A stretch of DNA of 64,000 nt from Pyrenochaeta sp. MPI-SDFR-AT-0127 (taxonomy: Eukaryota > Ascomycota > Dothideomycetes > Pleosporales > Cucurbitariaceae). Location of the stretch: contig JAGTJM010000005.1 in NCBI GenBank assembly GCA_020747015.1, positions 558,001 to 622,000 of the forward strand. The letters are read 5' to 3'. The notes under the pieces are model-generated. The model was not told the origin of the DNA, did not search any database, and saw only the letters and a list, made by a program, of their open reading frames with translations. Below are positions 35,880-45,760 of the stretch, one piece after another; position 1 is the first letter of the stretch, and every line of letters begins with the position of its first letter. The translations under genes and the position numbers were made by a program.

Positions 35880-36559
35880 TTGCGAGCCACAGTATTCTAG
35901 AACCCTTCGCGCTGACTCGGGCGACACTTTATACTCTACTAATGATTGCACTACAGTTCAACAATGAATGGGGTGCCGAACATTCAATGCTTCCTGCAGC
36001 CTCTCAATTCCTGAATTTAGCACCGCCATCTTCAACTCAACTCCTTTATCCTTGCTTTGTACAATCATGCTCTCGATCGCTTTCTTGCGTAGACATATCA
36101 TTGAAATGGCAACACTAAGATTTCAATTGTCTTTTATAATATTCTCACATTTGAGATGGAAGAATCTGTTGTGACAGAGCGGCGCTCCGGGTGATGTTCC
36201 TCACTAAGGCATCTTTTGCCCTTGGTCCAGGGAGAATCACTGAATCGTGGCCGCTATCAATGCATTTCTCCTTTTCTAGAGTCTTCCATCATGGTAGTGA
36301 CTCTCACAGCCCTGACCCCTGTAACATCCCCGGGGATGAGAAATCTCGAGCAGGATCTTCATGCCCATTTTGACACGGATATTCGGTACCTACAGAATGG
36401 TGCCAGCAAAGCACAAGCCAGCAAAATTAAGTCAGAGCGTGTTTTTGCCTACGACATGCAATACTTTGAGATGCGAACAGGCGCCAAGCAAATGGAGGTG
36501 GACTGGAAGGGATTTCTCACACACCCTAGATGAAAGACGGCGTCCTGTGCATTAGAGAA
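35880..36559. other. intergenic; one unrecognised ORF at 36291-36533
   Basis: A frame of 81 codons from an ATG at 36291 (plus) contains a plausible peptide (LEQDLHAHFDTDIRYLQNG) directly upstream of the dead oxygenase. It may be the N-terminal part of that pseudogene, but I cannot match it to the family. Confidence 0.3.
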
Positions 36560-37445
36560 ATCGCAATACTAATTGATTTCATTCTTCCCTAAAGCTCACG
36601 AGTATCAAGATGGCTACGCTGTGCCGTCTAGATTCTTCAAATACCACATGGATACTCCGCGCTCATCGCAACAGTTTGGATCGCTGGAGGTCAGCTTGTT
36701 GTCCGCCATGCAAAGAATTCTCAGACGTTTGATCGCGGTGCAAATCTCATCAATGAACATGCTAGCCTTTCACTCAAGTGGGCGACATTTTACAGCGTCT
36801 GCAAGCATGAAGTCTTGGAAGCGATGGAGGGAGACCGTATTTCTCTCACTTCCAATTTGCATCATGTCCCTTGTGTGGATGACTTGGCTGGAAACATTTG
36901 TTGCCTGAGATACAGAGTCTCCCTCACTATTTGGACATGTGCAAGAAGTGCTGGAACGGCCTGAGTTTATGCCCCATGGTAAGTCGTTGTATGAAAATCG
37001 AAATGCGCAGCTGATAGTAATTTCAGGAGGCTAATCAGGGGTTTATCGTTAACATGCTTATGCTTATACCTAGGGGGATGGTGCAGAAGCTCTTCCAGAA
37101 ATTTGAAAGGCTCAGATATGAATTTTTTTTGACTTTCGAAGCTCTTGGTCTTGACATAAAAAGTCTGCAATTCTCGACACACATAAGGAGTCGCGCTCTG
37201 AGACACTGAAGTACTTTTTAGCCAAGTATGAAATAGAAGATGGGCAGACATACGCCGACCGCGAAGTGCCACAATTCTGGACGCAGGCAGTAGTTGGAGG
37301 CCTGGGAGGTTACAGGCCGACAGAAGCTGATGGAATTCGAAGAAAGTCTGCAAGAAACCGTGAAGGAGTGGAGTGTCAAATTCGAGGACATCAGCTGGGT
37401 CAATGAGCCAATGTATCATAGCCTGGACATAATACACTTGACGGC
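36560..37445 (+). pseudogene. decayed 2OG-Fe(II) oxygenase (prolyl-4-hydroxylase-like) gene
   Basis: The plus strand keeps pieces of a fungal 2OG-Fe(II) dioxygenase in shifting frames. From about 36575 comes YAVPSRFFKYHMDTPRSSQQ, carrying the iron-binding H-x-D. After a short deletion that changes frame, GQLVVRHA and LKWATFYSVCKHEVLEAMEG follow, with the second iron-ligand His in KHEV. A probable intron (gtaagt at 36977) follows PHG. Next, HAYAYT and GDGAEALPEI are interrupted by several TAA/TAG/TGA codons where Gln, Arg or Leu would be expected. The C-terminal part, EWSVKFEDISWVNEP with LDIIHLTA, is in another frame near 37370-37440. Several lesions agree with C-to-T or G-to-A change. The gene cannot make the enzyme. 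Family placement rests on my knowledge of the conserved blocks. Confidence 0.75.
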
Positions 37446-38380
37446 AAGTATTTCCCCCTATCTGAGTTTATCCATTGAGCTTACTGTAATAGTACAGTAA
37501 CGAGGCAGGCGTTAGTACTTTGTACTCCTTTGCCGCGATATTTATCGCAGTGCCTCCCGCTGATCAACGGAGTACTCATACAACGATGATCAATTTGGCT
37601 TTTTAGCAACTTATTTGATACTGAGTGCTCTTTATAGCTTGTTACAGGCAGTGAATAGTTAAACACACAGAAGCGATGCTCATGTAACATTAACTGAACG
37701 ATAGAAACACTTATTGAAAAATTTCAGTACTGCTTCCCACAGCTTCGTAACATCTTGAATGCTCGAAGAAATGCGTGTTGTTCCTGAAAAGCTTTCCTCA
37801 TCTTCACACCTATCGAATAGACATCCTAGGAGTGCTAACATCCGATGTAGCGTACTTTTGGACAACCATGAGGGTTTCTTCTTCTTGTCTTTTGTTGTAG
37901 CTTATACCTTGAAATATGACGCTTCTACAATCTGTTTCCAGGATACCCTTGCAAGTTTACAAGAATCTTTATACATAATTGGTCAAATTCACCACAAGTA
38001 GATGTATATGGGCATTATAACGCTGTGGCATCAATCGTTGAGTGGAACTCGCCACAGATTGGCTTCGCCAATACATGTACAGGTGAATTCCAGGGACTGC
38101 AATGGTTGCAGATGTTTACAAAAGCTTGTGTAAACATGTAAACCATTTGAATGAAGTGAGTAAGATTGAAGTCCTTCAGTTTTATAGAGTTGGGCGATAA
38201 TGTGGTCAACACTGTCTCGGGTTACTCTCCACCATCCAAAGCAAAGGAAATGTGTATATGCATCAAGAGCGCACAGTAAGACCGCAGCTGAAATGGTATC
38301 CGAGTAAAATTCAAAGAGCTCCCCATTGAATTTCAGTGTCGTCAAATCTGATGAGAGCCCTGCCAGACCAAGGAAATACA
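37446..38380. other. intergenic, no gene recognised
   Basis: AT-rich DNA with short frames. The best is a 117-codon minus-strand frame at 38031-38384 with no known motif, lying directly downstream of the dead HET gene. It could be further debris. Confidence 0.4.
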
Positions 38381-39890
38381 TCAATACCTCATTATCCGTT
38401 CATCAAATCTCAAAACATGATCTGGCTTGTCCCTCTCAAACTTTTGCCGCACCTCATTCACCATCCATCATGCCGTGAGTATAAGCCTTACCGAAAAATT
38501 TGAAGTGCCTCGTATTATCGCGTATATCTGCTTTGCGCTGCAGCTTCATTTATTTGCTTAGTCTTATGGCATCATCTTGCTTCTTGCTCCCAGATTTTTT
38601 CCTGTTATCTTCTTTAGCACCATATTCTTTGGCAGCGTCATCTTCTTTAGCATCATATGCTCTCCCCTTCATCTTTATATCGATCTTCTCATTACCCTTT
38701 TCTCCCAGTGCAGTGTTTTGTGTGTCTGTCTTGCCATCTTCCTGATTAGCATCATCTTTCTCCCTCTCTATCTCTGGATCACTACTATCACTGTTCTTTT
38801 CATTTTGCATGTTGTCCTCAACTCTTTCGTCCCTTTTTGGACATCCTGTTGCTTCTTTTGGTCAAGCTTGTGGTGTAAAGTATTTCGAATCTGTTTCTTA
38901 TCCACTTTCTTCATCAAGCGCCTCACCGCTTCAATACCATCCTCTAGCTTCTCACACTCTTTCTCATTTATGTTCTTAAAAATCCACTCTCTTTTCGCAA
39001 ATTGGCTGGTACAGTGCAGCCATAGATGATACGAACAAGGTCTCCTGGTCTCACTGACTCCGAGACAAGGCCTGAAGTGCCACGTTTTGTCTTACTCGGA
39101 GCGCGATTCCAGATGATTGCTTGTACACGTCGACAAAACTTCGCGATTATTGAGTTACGCTCATTGAAGATAAGTGACTCATCCGGTCCGCAACATACTG
39201 TGGCTTTGGGGACTAGAGCAATCTCTTGAACCACCCATCTGCGTGAAAATCAGTCTCGCTGCATAAGAGTAAGGAATGCACGCTATTTTGGAGCGTGTTG
39301 CTGGACTGCGCAAAGTTGATCAGAGTCTTTCAGATGGCTGATCTCTTCTCGGACGAACCGAATTACTTCTCGACTATCAGAGTCACCCTCCCCGAGCCAG
39401 ACACACACTTGGAGTGCTCTAGCGTTGACCAAAGACATCATAGAGACTTGGTAACTTCTTTCCTCCTTATCTTCCTGGTTGATACAGATCGCATCAATCC
39501 ACAAGATTCGATCTTTGTTCCCTTTGCTGAGATACTTCGAAGCGAGTCCGGGAGTCTTGGAGACTCTCTTTTTATACATGATGCCATTTCTGCGAACCTC
39601 TATTGCGAAAGCGGTATTCATTTCATCACCCCATCTCCAGGAAAAGGCCTCATAGTGAACCTCCGTTGTACTGTCTCCATTGATTGTTTGTAGCAACCAT
39701 GCTCCTTTTGAACTTCGGCTTCAAAAATATCACTAACAACAGTAGGGCTGATAACGTGCCGTTATATAAACTGAGAAGGCGTATTCGTTGTTTGTCCGAT
39801 GGAATAGGGGTGTACTCGTAGGTTTCCATGTCCCGCATCTCCTCCTCATCCAGGCGCAGAAGCTCTGATTGAACCTGTTAAGAGACATGA
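38381..39890 (-). pseudogene. decayed HET-domain (heterokaryon incompatibility-type) gene
   Basis: HET-domain proteins trigger programmed cell death or self/non-self responses in fungi. Read on the minus strand, an exon after a cttaacag acceptor (near 39875) gives METYEYTPIPSDKQRIRLLS. It then shifts frame to PTVVSDIFEAEVQKEHGCY near 39740, and shifts again to the HET core (about 39700-39300): YEAFSWRWG, ILWIDAICINQEDKEERSYQ, and QVCVWLGEGDSDSRE. Two tryptophan codons of the next block are now stops (about 39281 TAG and 39246 TGA) before RRWVVQEIAL and KATVCCGPDE. The central domain is deleted, and GDLVRIIYGCTVPANLRK follows. A Lys/Glu-rich insert (about 38990-38550) precedes the C-terminal motif YTHGMMDGE near 38480, which hits a TGA. 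At least two frameshifts, several nonsense changes and a deletion make it dead. Confidence 0.85.
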
Positions 39891-39935
39891 TCGCGAGAGG
39901 AAGAACTATGTGACATTTTAGCTATATATCTATTA

Positions 39936-40433
39936 CTAAGGATCGCTTGCGGCCATTACAGCATCCTGAAGTGTCAGAAGCTGGGCTTATATATGTGCGA
40001 CGGAGTCTTAAGCCGCAAGATCAGCGATATTCAGCTCGGCGACAATGTGCATAGACGGAAATCCGCCATTGGTCGCATTGATGCAGTTTTGATATTAGAT
40101 GCATCAGCTGAACGCCTCCATACTCACTTTGGATGAGTAGGCGAACAATTTTAGCCTTGTCCATCTCCGCTGCTTGGCGTGTCTGCTCCAGAGTGATGTT
40201 CGCGGGTCGCCAATGAATATCGACGCAAATTGTACCCGGCGCTCTACTTCATCATATTCGATGTGAATCTCTTCAAAAGCACTATGTCGAGTGGATATGG
40301 AAAACATCGAGCATCGGTTGTTTCTGGCAACAAGGCTGACGAGCGCTAGAGCCAAGTGTTCAATGTGCTGAGAGGGCGTGATTGCACGGTAAAGTCCATC
40401 AAATGAGGACCAGTCTGGTCCTCAACTTAACGA
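39936..40433 (-). pseudogene. 3' part of an unrecognised gene, 5' end not resolvable
   Basis: Two minus-strand exons join in phase. One is about 40433-40128 (contains FDGLYRAITPSQHIEHLALALVSL as part of a longer open frame, and YDEVERRVQFASIFIGDPR). The other is 39980-39936 (LLTLQDAVMAASDP then TAG). The 147-nt intron has a gtgagt donor and a cccag acceptor. The protein segment has natural composition and no stop, so it is or was coding. Upstream, an ATG at about 40528 opens a short exon with a good donor (gtatgt), but it does not join in the right phase. Either the start lies elsewhere or the 5' end is broken. Family unknown. It sits right behind the dead HET gene on the same strand. Confidence 0.4.
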
Positions 40434-41677
40434 GTCGCATTGATAACATGCTTTTTGCAAACATACCAGCAGGTTGTGTCTGTACGGGTACGGCTCGTAA
40501 CGAGGGTCGATTCTATTTCACCATCCATTGATGGCTGCGTCTTGGGTTGACCGATTGGATTTGGTGAGATGATTGCTTAACAGGCAGCTTTTCTTCTGTT
40601 AAAACACTCGCGTGATCTCAATGCATATAGTTTACGGGACGCTTGTGGAGTGAAAAGATGTGGAAATGCTATCAGTTGACCACTCGCAGGCGCGAGATAA
40701 GCTGATGTATCGCCCATTGACAACAAAGCCTAAGATTTGGGTCCAGAAATTAGGGTAGGGAAATTAAAGCTTTGATACACGAACCAAATGTGTACTTGTT
40801 GCTTGGTTGCTCCGCAGTGGTTCCATCACAGGGTTGTTATACTCGCTCGTTTGCAGACGCATGCATATGGGTATGCACGACAGTTGGAGCCGGGGAATTT
40901 GCAGCCACCCACTTCTGGTGGGTCTAGTAGGGACGTTTGTGACCGTGGGGCATCATAGCCAGGCCCTGTACAAAGCTTGAGGGGCCAAAGGGAGGTGTCT
41001 GGCAGCCGTGTCGGAGCCGACAGGCCGATGACGGGGGGTAGAAGGAGCCACCGAGCGGCGCGTCCAAAGCTGCTGTGGTTGCAACACTAAGGCGCACGGC
41101 TTTCCCAGTCACCAAGGAAGGAACAGTACCATATTGATTCGAGAAGGATCCTTAGTCCGGACGGGTGGAAATACATGTGGACCCGATTCTTCGAAACTTG
41201 TCGCCTATTCCGGAATCTAACGATGAAGTGCTAGGTACCGTTAGCAGCAGCTCTCGCGAGCACCGAATCAACACCTGCCAAGCAACTAGGACCTGGATTC
41301 TGGAAGAGGAAGGAGCCCTTATTGGTCTTCTGACATGAAGCAATGGGCAGAAAAGGCTTCCAAAAGCTTGCCTCTCGTATACCGGTATGTCTGCCGCTCT
41401 TCAGGCGTCCTCTCTTTAGCACCTAGGAGCGCAGCCGAAGTAGCGGAAATGACGGAAACCTTGTAGATGGATCGGGAGGCTCCACCTTTTGGCTCATGGA
41501 CCTGTCTAACAAACAGAAGGAATACGTCGGAGACCCAGTTGGCGCGACAAAGAGCCCGATTGCAACCTTGAAGGCACTTCCGCCAGTTCCCGCGCCCTAC
41601 CAAGGAATGCCCAAGAAGAGTAAGTGACCGCGTCGCCCTGCGTACCGTCAACGAGGCTTGCAATGTCCAACATTTCC
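40434..41677. other. intergenic, no gene recognised
   Basis: Only short unrecognised frames on both strands (for example 41319-41663 minus). Part of this is likely the distal promoter of the siderophore transporter. Confidence 0.45.
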
Positions 41678-41686
41678 ATCAGATAA
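41678..41686 (+). promoter_or_regulatory. ATCWGATAA iron-regulatory GATA site 1
   Basis: ATCAGATAA exactly fits the extended site bound by fungal iron-sensing GATA repressors (SreA, SRE, Fep1, Urbs1 type). A further GATAAG follows at 41688-41693. It lies about 500 bp upstream of the siderophore transporter start. Confidence 0.7.
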
Positions 41687-41706
41687 TGATAAGATCGAAA
41701 ATTTTC

Positions 41707-41715
41707 ATCTGATAA
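41707..41715 (+). promoter_or_regulatory. ATCWGATAA iron-regulatory GATA site 2
   Basis: ATCTGATAA, followed by G, is a second exact match 29 bp after the first and on the same strand. Single GATAAG cores also occur at 41783-41788 and, inverted, at 42124-42129. Paired sites of this kind are typical of iron-repressed siderophore genes. Confidence 0.7.
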
Positions 41716-42186
41716 GGTGGGGGCCACGCCAGCACGCGCCACGATTGGATGAGCAGCGCCGCTGATGACGGCTGATGATCAAGATAAGACTTTTCTCGCC
41801 TGCTGGGCCGAGCTTCGGTGAGCTTAAACACGGGGCACTTGCCGCCAACGGCATGGTTGGGCTTCGCTTGAGTGCCACTTGCAGGACTGGTGGCGCGCTG
41901 TAAAGTGACCTTCATCAGTGTTTCCCCATCCAACACCCGGCCTGGGCCACCAGGACACGCGGTGCGCAGCCCGAGCGCAATGGCGCGAGCAACAGAATCC
42001 ACCCACCCACAGCAACTGGAGCCGGCAGCACGGCACAACCAGCTAAAGGGCCCCCCGGAGTCAAGTGTGCGCTGATTATCACGCACCTACATATATGAGC
42101 TCGCAGCCCGCTCGGATCTGCATCTTATCAATCTCTCCAATCTCCACCCTCCCTTCTGGTGTCGACTTGCACGACTTCAATCCAAC

Positions 42187-44084
42187 ATGGGCTTTACCTT
42201 CAGGGGATTGACCAGCAGCGCCTTGGTCTCTGGCAATGCTCCAGCCGCCAATGCAGACAACAAGGATATTGCCGATGTCCCTGCTTCGGTACAAGGGCAC
42301 ACCAGCCTGGAAGACCACGCTGATGAGAAGCTGGGCACCCCGAGGACCATCCTTTCCAATGACTCTGATGAGGAATTGAACAAGGTCGACACCACTGCCG
42401 AGACAGGTGTGCAGGCTATTCAGGCTGCCACCCATGTGTGGACCAAGCGAGACTTGATCATGGCATACGTCTTGTACGTCTTCATCGCACACTACCCATT
42501 CATTAAAAATGAGCTAACAGCTGTATCAGTATGTGGCTCATCCAGTTCTTCATGTCCTTTGCGAGCAGCACCTCAGGAACCCTCGCACCCTATGTCACAT
42601 CCTCGTTCCAACAGCACTCGCTCACTGCATTGACATCTGTCATCTCCTCCATCGTTGCCGGTATCTGGAAGCTCCCCTATGCCAAGATCATGAACATTTG
42701 GGGCCGTCCTTTTGCTCTCTGCCTTGGTGTCAGCTGCTACATTCTCGGCCTCATCCTAATGGCCAGCTGCAACAATGTCAAAGCATACTGCGCCGCCCAG
42801 ACCTTCTTCTACACTGGCTATAACAGTATCGACTTCTCAATGACTGTCTTTATTGCCGATACATCCAAGCTGAAGAATCGAGGCTTTTTCATTGGCTATG
42901 CTGCTTCGCCGTGGTTAATCACCACTTGGATCTACGGATATGCCGTCAATAGCATTGTCGCCCCTGGTGGTATTGGCTTTAGGTGGTGTTTCGGCATCTT
43001 CGCCATCTTTGCCCCTATTGTTTGCGCTCCCCTAATCACCATGTTCTTCTTGAATGAGGCCAAGGCACGCAGGCAAGGTCTCATCCCGCCTCGACCAAGT
43101 CGTGGCTCCTTTGGTCAGACCATTGTGTATTATCTCCGCGAGTTCGACGTTGTCGGTCTGCTCATTCTAGCCACTGGTCTAGCCTTGTTCCTGCTCTCCT
43201 TCAACCTGTACTCGCTGCAGCCTGAGCAGTGGAAATCACCTTTGATTATATGTTTCCTCATTTTCGGCGCCCTTTTGATCGTTGCCTTTGGCCTCTGGGA
43301 GAAGTTTGGCGCCCCGGTAACCTTTATCCCTTGGCCACTACTCAAGAACCGCACTGTCATCTTCACCTATACCATGGCCGGCTCGCTATACATTGGATGG
43401 TACGTATGGGACTCGTACTTTTACTCGCTGCTACGCGTCATGTTCGATCAGACAGTTCCCCATGCCACCTACATTGCCAACATCTACACCATGGGCAGCT
43501 GCTTCATCTGTCTCGTGTACGGTGTTGCTCTGCGATACTACGGAAAGCTCAAGATGTACTCACTTTTCTGGGGTGTACCTCTTACAATCCTGGGTGTAGG
43601 TCTCATGATCAAGTTCCGTCAGCCAGATGAGAACATTGGCTACATTGTCATGTGCATGATCTTCATCGCCTTTGGAGGCGGTGTGCTCGTTATCTCTGAG
43701 CAAACCACCCTCATGGCAGTCTCCAAGCAGCAGGATTTCCCAGCCTTACTTGCTGTCGAGTCCATGATCATCGCTATTGGTAGCGCCATTGGCTCAACCA
43801 TTGCTGGCGCCATCTGGACCGGTGTGTTCCCTGCTCGTCTCATGGCCAATCTGCCAGCAGATGCATTAGAGAACTTTACCATGATTTATGGCGATATCGA
43901 TACACAGACCAGCTACGCTGTTGGTACCCCCACGCGTGACGCTATCAACCTGAGCTATGGTCAGACGCAGAAGTACATGCTTATCGGCGCTACTTGCATT
44001 TACAGCATTACCTTGTTCAGCGTTGCCATGTGGCAGAATGTTGATGTCAGGACGATGAAGCAGAGGACAGTTGGTCTTCTGTAG
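42187..44084 (+). CDS. MFS siderophore-iron transporter (Sit1/ARN/Mir family), 613 aa, 2 exons
   Basis: This proton-coupled carrier imports ferric siderophores across the plasma membrane. Exons are 42187-42473 and 42530-44084, joined by a 56-nt intron (gtacgt..atcag). Splicing restores the first helix (AYVFMWLIQFFMSF). A polar cytosolic N-terminus of about 85 residues is followed by roughly 14 hydrophobic segments. Family marks include FASSTSGTLAPYVTSSF, IVAGIWKLPYAKIMNIWGR, and QTFFYTGYNSIDFSM. LIPPRPSRG lies in the central loop, and the substrate-loop region before the last helix is LPADALENFTMIYGD. The promoter has two exact ATCWGATAA sites, so repression by iron through a SreA-type factor is likely. 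The glutathione exchanger (GEX) branch of the same family is the main alternative. No siderophore synthetase gene is in the window. Confidence 0.92.
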
Positions 44085-44523
44085 AGAGTCTTGGAACACT
44101 TTATAGATCTTGTCCGTCAAAGACTCGTCACCCATTTCAAACTGGTGTTTAGTCTGAGCCGATCTTAAAGATCCATCTCGTATAAGAGGACATAATACTG
44201 ATCTATTAGCAATCTAAAAGTAATTAATATGTTCTAAGCTCCATGATTTTGAACGCCGTGTTGCCATTCATGCTCGGTTTAGCATTGTCTGCTGTCTGGC
44301 GATGCCACACCCTATACCGAAGATCTCAAGCGATCGCCCCATTTCCATGACTGGCTAGCCTCGGCGCTTGTCACGCCCAAGCATTACTTGGCCAACGCTT
44401 GAATCGAAGTGGAACACGAGTCCAACCACGACTATTGATTGGCTCGACGCAGTATACATATTTGTAACCTGATAGTCGATATCATATGATGCCACCAAAT
44501 ATTGCATAAAGTATACTCAATGA
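44085..44523. other. convergent 3' region, no gene
   Basis: This separates the convergent 3' ends of the siderophore transporter and the cutinase-family gene. It is AT-rich with no supported frame. Confidence 0.6.
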
Positions 44524-45678
44524 CTACCAAAGAACAAGTGGAATAATGGCCAGACCGAAAGAGGCCAGGATAGTCTTGTGTCCGTTGTAGACCATGAGAG
44601 CACTCGCAGATCCAGTGCTGCCATTTTCGCTGCTGTTGGTGTTACCTGTAGAGCCGGATTGTGCAGGAGTGGCCTCGGAGCTGTCAGTCGCTGAAGTTGA
44701 AGTAGGGGCAATACTGGACAGTGTTCCTGAGGCCGTTACCGCCGGTTTCGCAATAACCGAGGAAACGGGCTGCGAGGAACTCAATTGGGTTGAACTGGGT
44801 TTATTGGGGTCATTCTGATTACTCACCTTTCCATCTTTGCTGGCCTTGGCCTGGTCCGCTACCCACTTGGTGACCTCCGCGTTGTGCTCGAAAAAGTAGT
44901 TCAAGTGAACATAGACGTCCTCGGGTGTGCTTCCAACGGCGCACATGGGGTCTCCAAAGTGGCAGTAATCGCGAAGGACGTTGGAGTATTGATTAAGGCC
45001 CTTGAGTTGCTCGGGAGTGCGTGCGCGGCGGCCATCAAAATTAACGCCATCGCCAATGGTGAAGTTTTGGTCGCGGCTACGGATGACGGCGCCAAATGTT
45101 GCTGCTGCAATAACTGCATTGTGCCTATCAGTACATCATATCGAGACACCAGTATTGCCAAATCGCGACTTACTGTTCGACCCGGGCGCACTGGAGGCGT
45201 CCAAGGCCGGATTGACATCTTGTTCACACGCAAACACCTGACCTCCACCTCCACCCAGGATATCCTGCGCAACTGAGGCACCCTGAGAGAATCCTAGCAG
45301 AATCAACTTGCTATTCGGGCACTTCTTGCTGAAGGCCTTCATCTGTGCCTGTCCATTGCTGGCCCCCTTGCCCGCAGACTTGCACCACTCATCGGTTCCC
45401 CACGCAGTACTCTTTGCAGGGAACTCAACGTCCTCGTACCCACAGTCTTCGCCGCCAATGGCTGAGCAGATCTCCTTGGTAAGGTTTCCTAGGCGTCCTG
45501 GGTATGGCTCGTCGGATCCACGGGTGACGAAGACATGGAACGGTCGGCAGTCTTGTGTTTTGTATTGCAGGATTTCTGTGGTGTTGCAGAAGATAGTAGG
45601 AGAAGGCGCGTCGCAGCGTTCCTGAGCGAGAGCAGTTGCAGCGATAAGGGCGAGAGCGGCGCCGATTGTAGATCTCAT
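44524..45678 (-). CDS. Secreted cutinase-family (CE5) esterase with GPI-like tail, 364 aa, 2 exons
   Basis: Minus-strand exons are 45678-45174 and 45113-44524, with a 60-nt intron (gtaagt..tgcag); phase closes at 365 codons. Residues 1-18 form a signal peptide (MRSTIGAALALIAATALA). The alpha/beta hydrolase core has the nucleophile S131 in GFSQGAS. The acid is D223 in YCHFGDPMC and the base is H238 in VYVHLNYF, so the whole catalytic triad is present. Paired cysteines fit the cutinase fold. About 100 residues of Ser/Thr-rich linker follow (TASGTLSS, TSTSATDSSE). A hydrophobic C-terminal end (TILASFGLAIIPLVLW) looks like a GPI-anchor signal, so the enzyme may stay on the wall. Substrate could be cutin, other aliphatic esters or acetyl groups on xylan; the sequence alone does not decide. 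Confidence 0.9.
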
Positions 45679-45750
45679 CTTTGGCGGTGAGAAGCGAGTG
45701 ACGTGAGAAAACGAGCGACAGGAAGAGAACAGGCAATCACTGAGAACGGG

Positions 45751-45760
45751 ATATTATATT
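45751..45760 (-). promoter_or_regulatory. possible TATA element of the cutinase-family gene
   Basis: AATATAATAT (minus strand) lies about 75 bp upstream of the start codon at a usual TATA distance for a fungal gene with a short leader. Confidence 0.35.

Noticed and set aside
38577..39029. 150-codon very hydrophobic plus-strand frame that looks like a membrane protein
   Set aside because: It is the complement of the Lys/Glu-rich insert in the HET relic; AAG/GAA codons read backwards give Phe/Leu/Ser.
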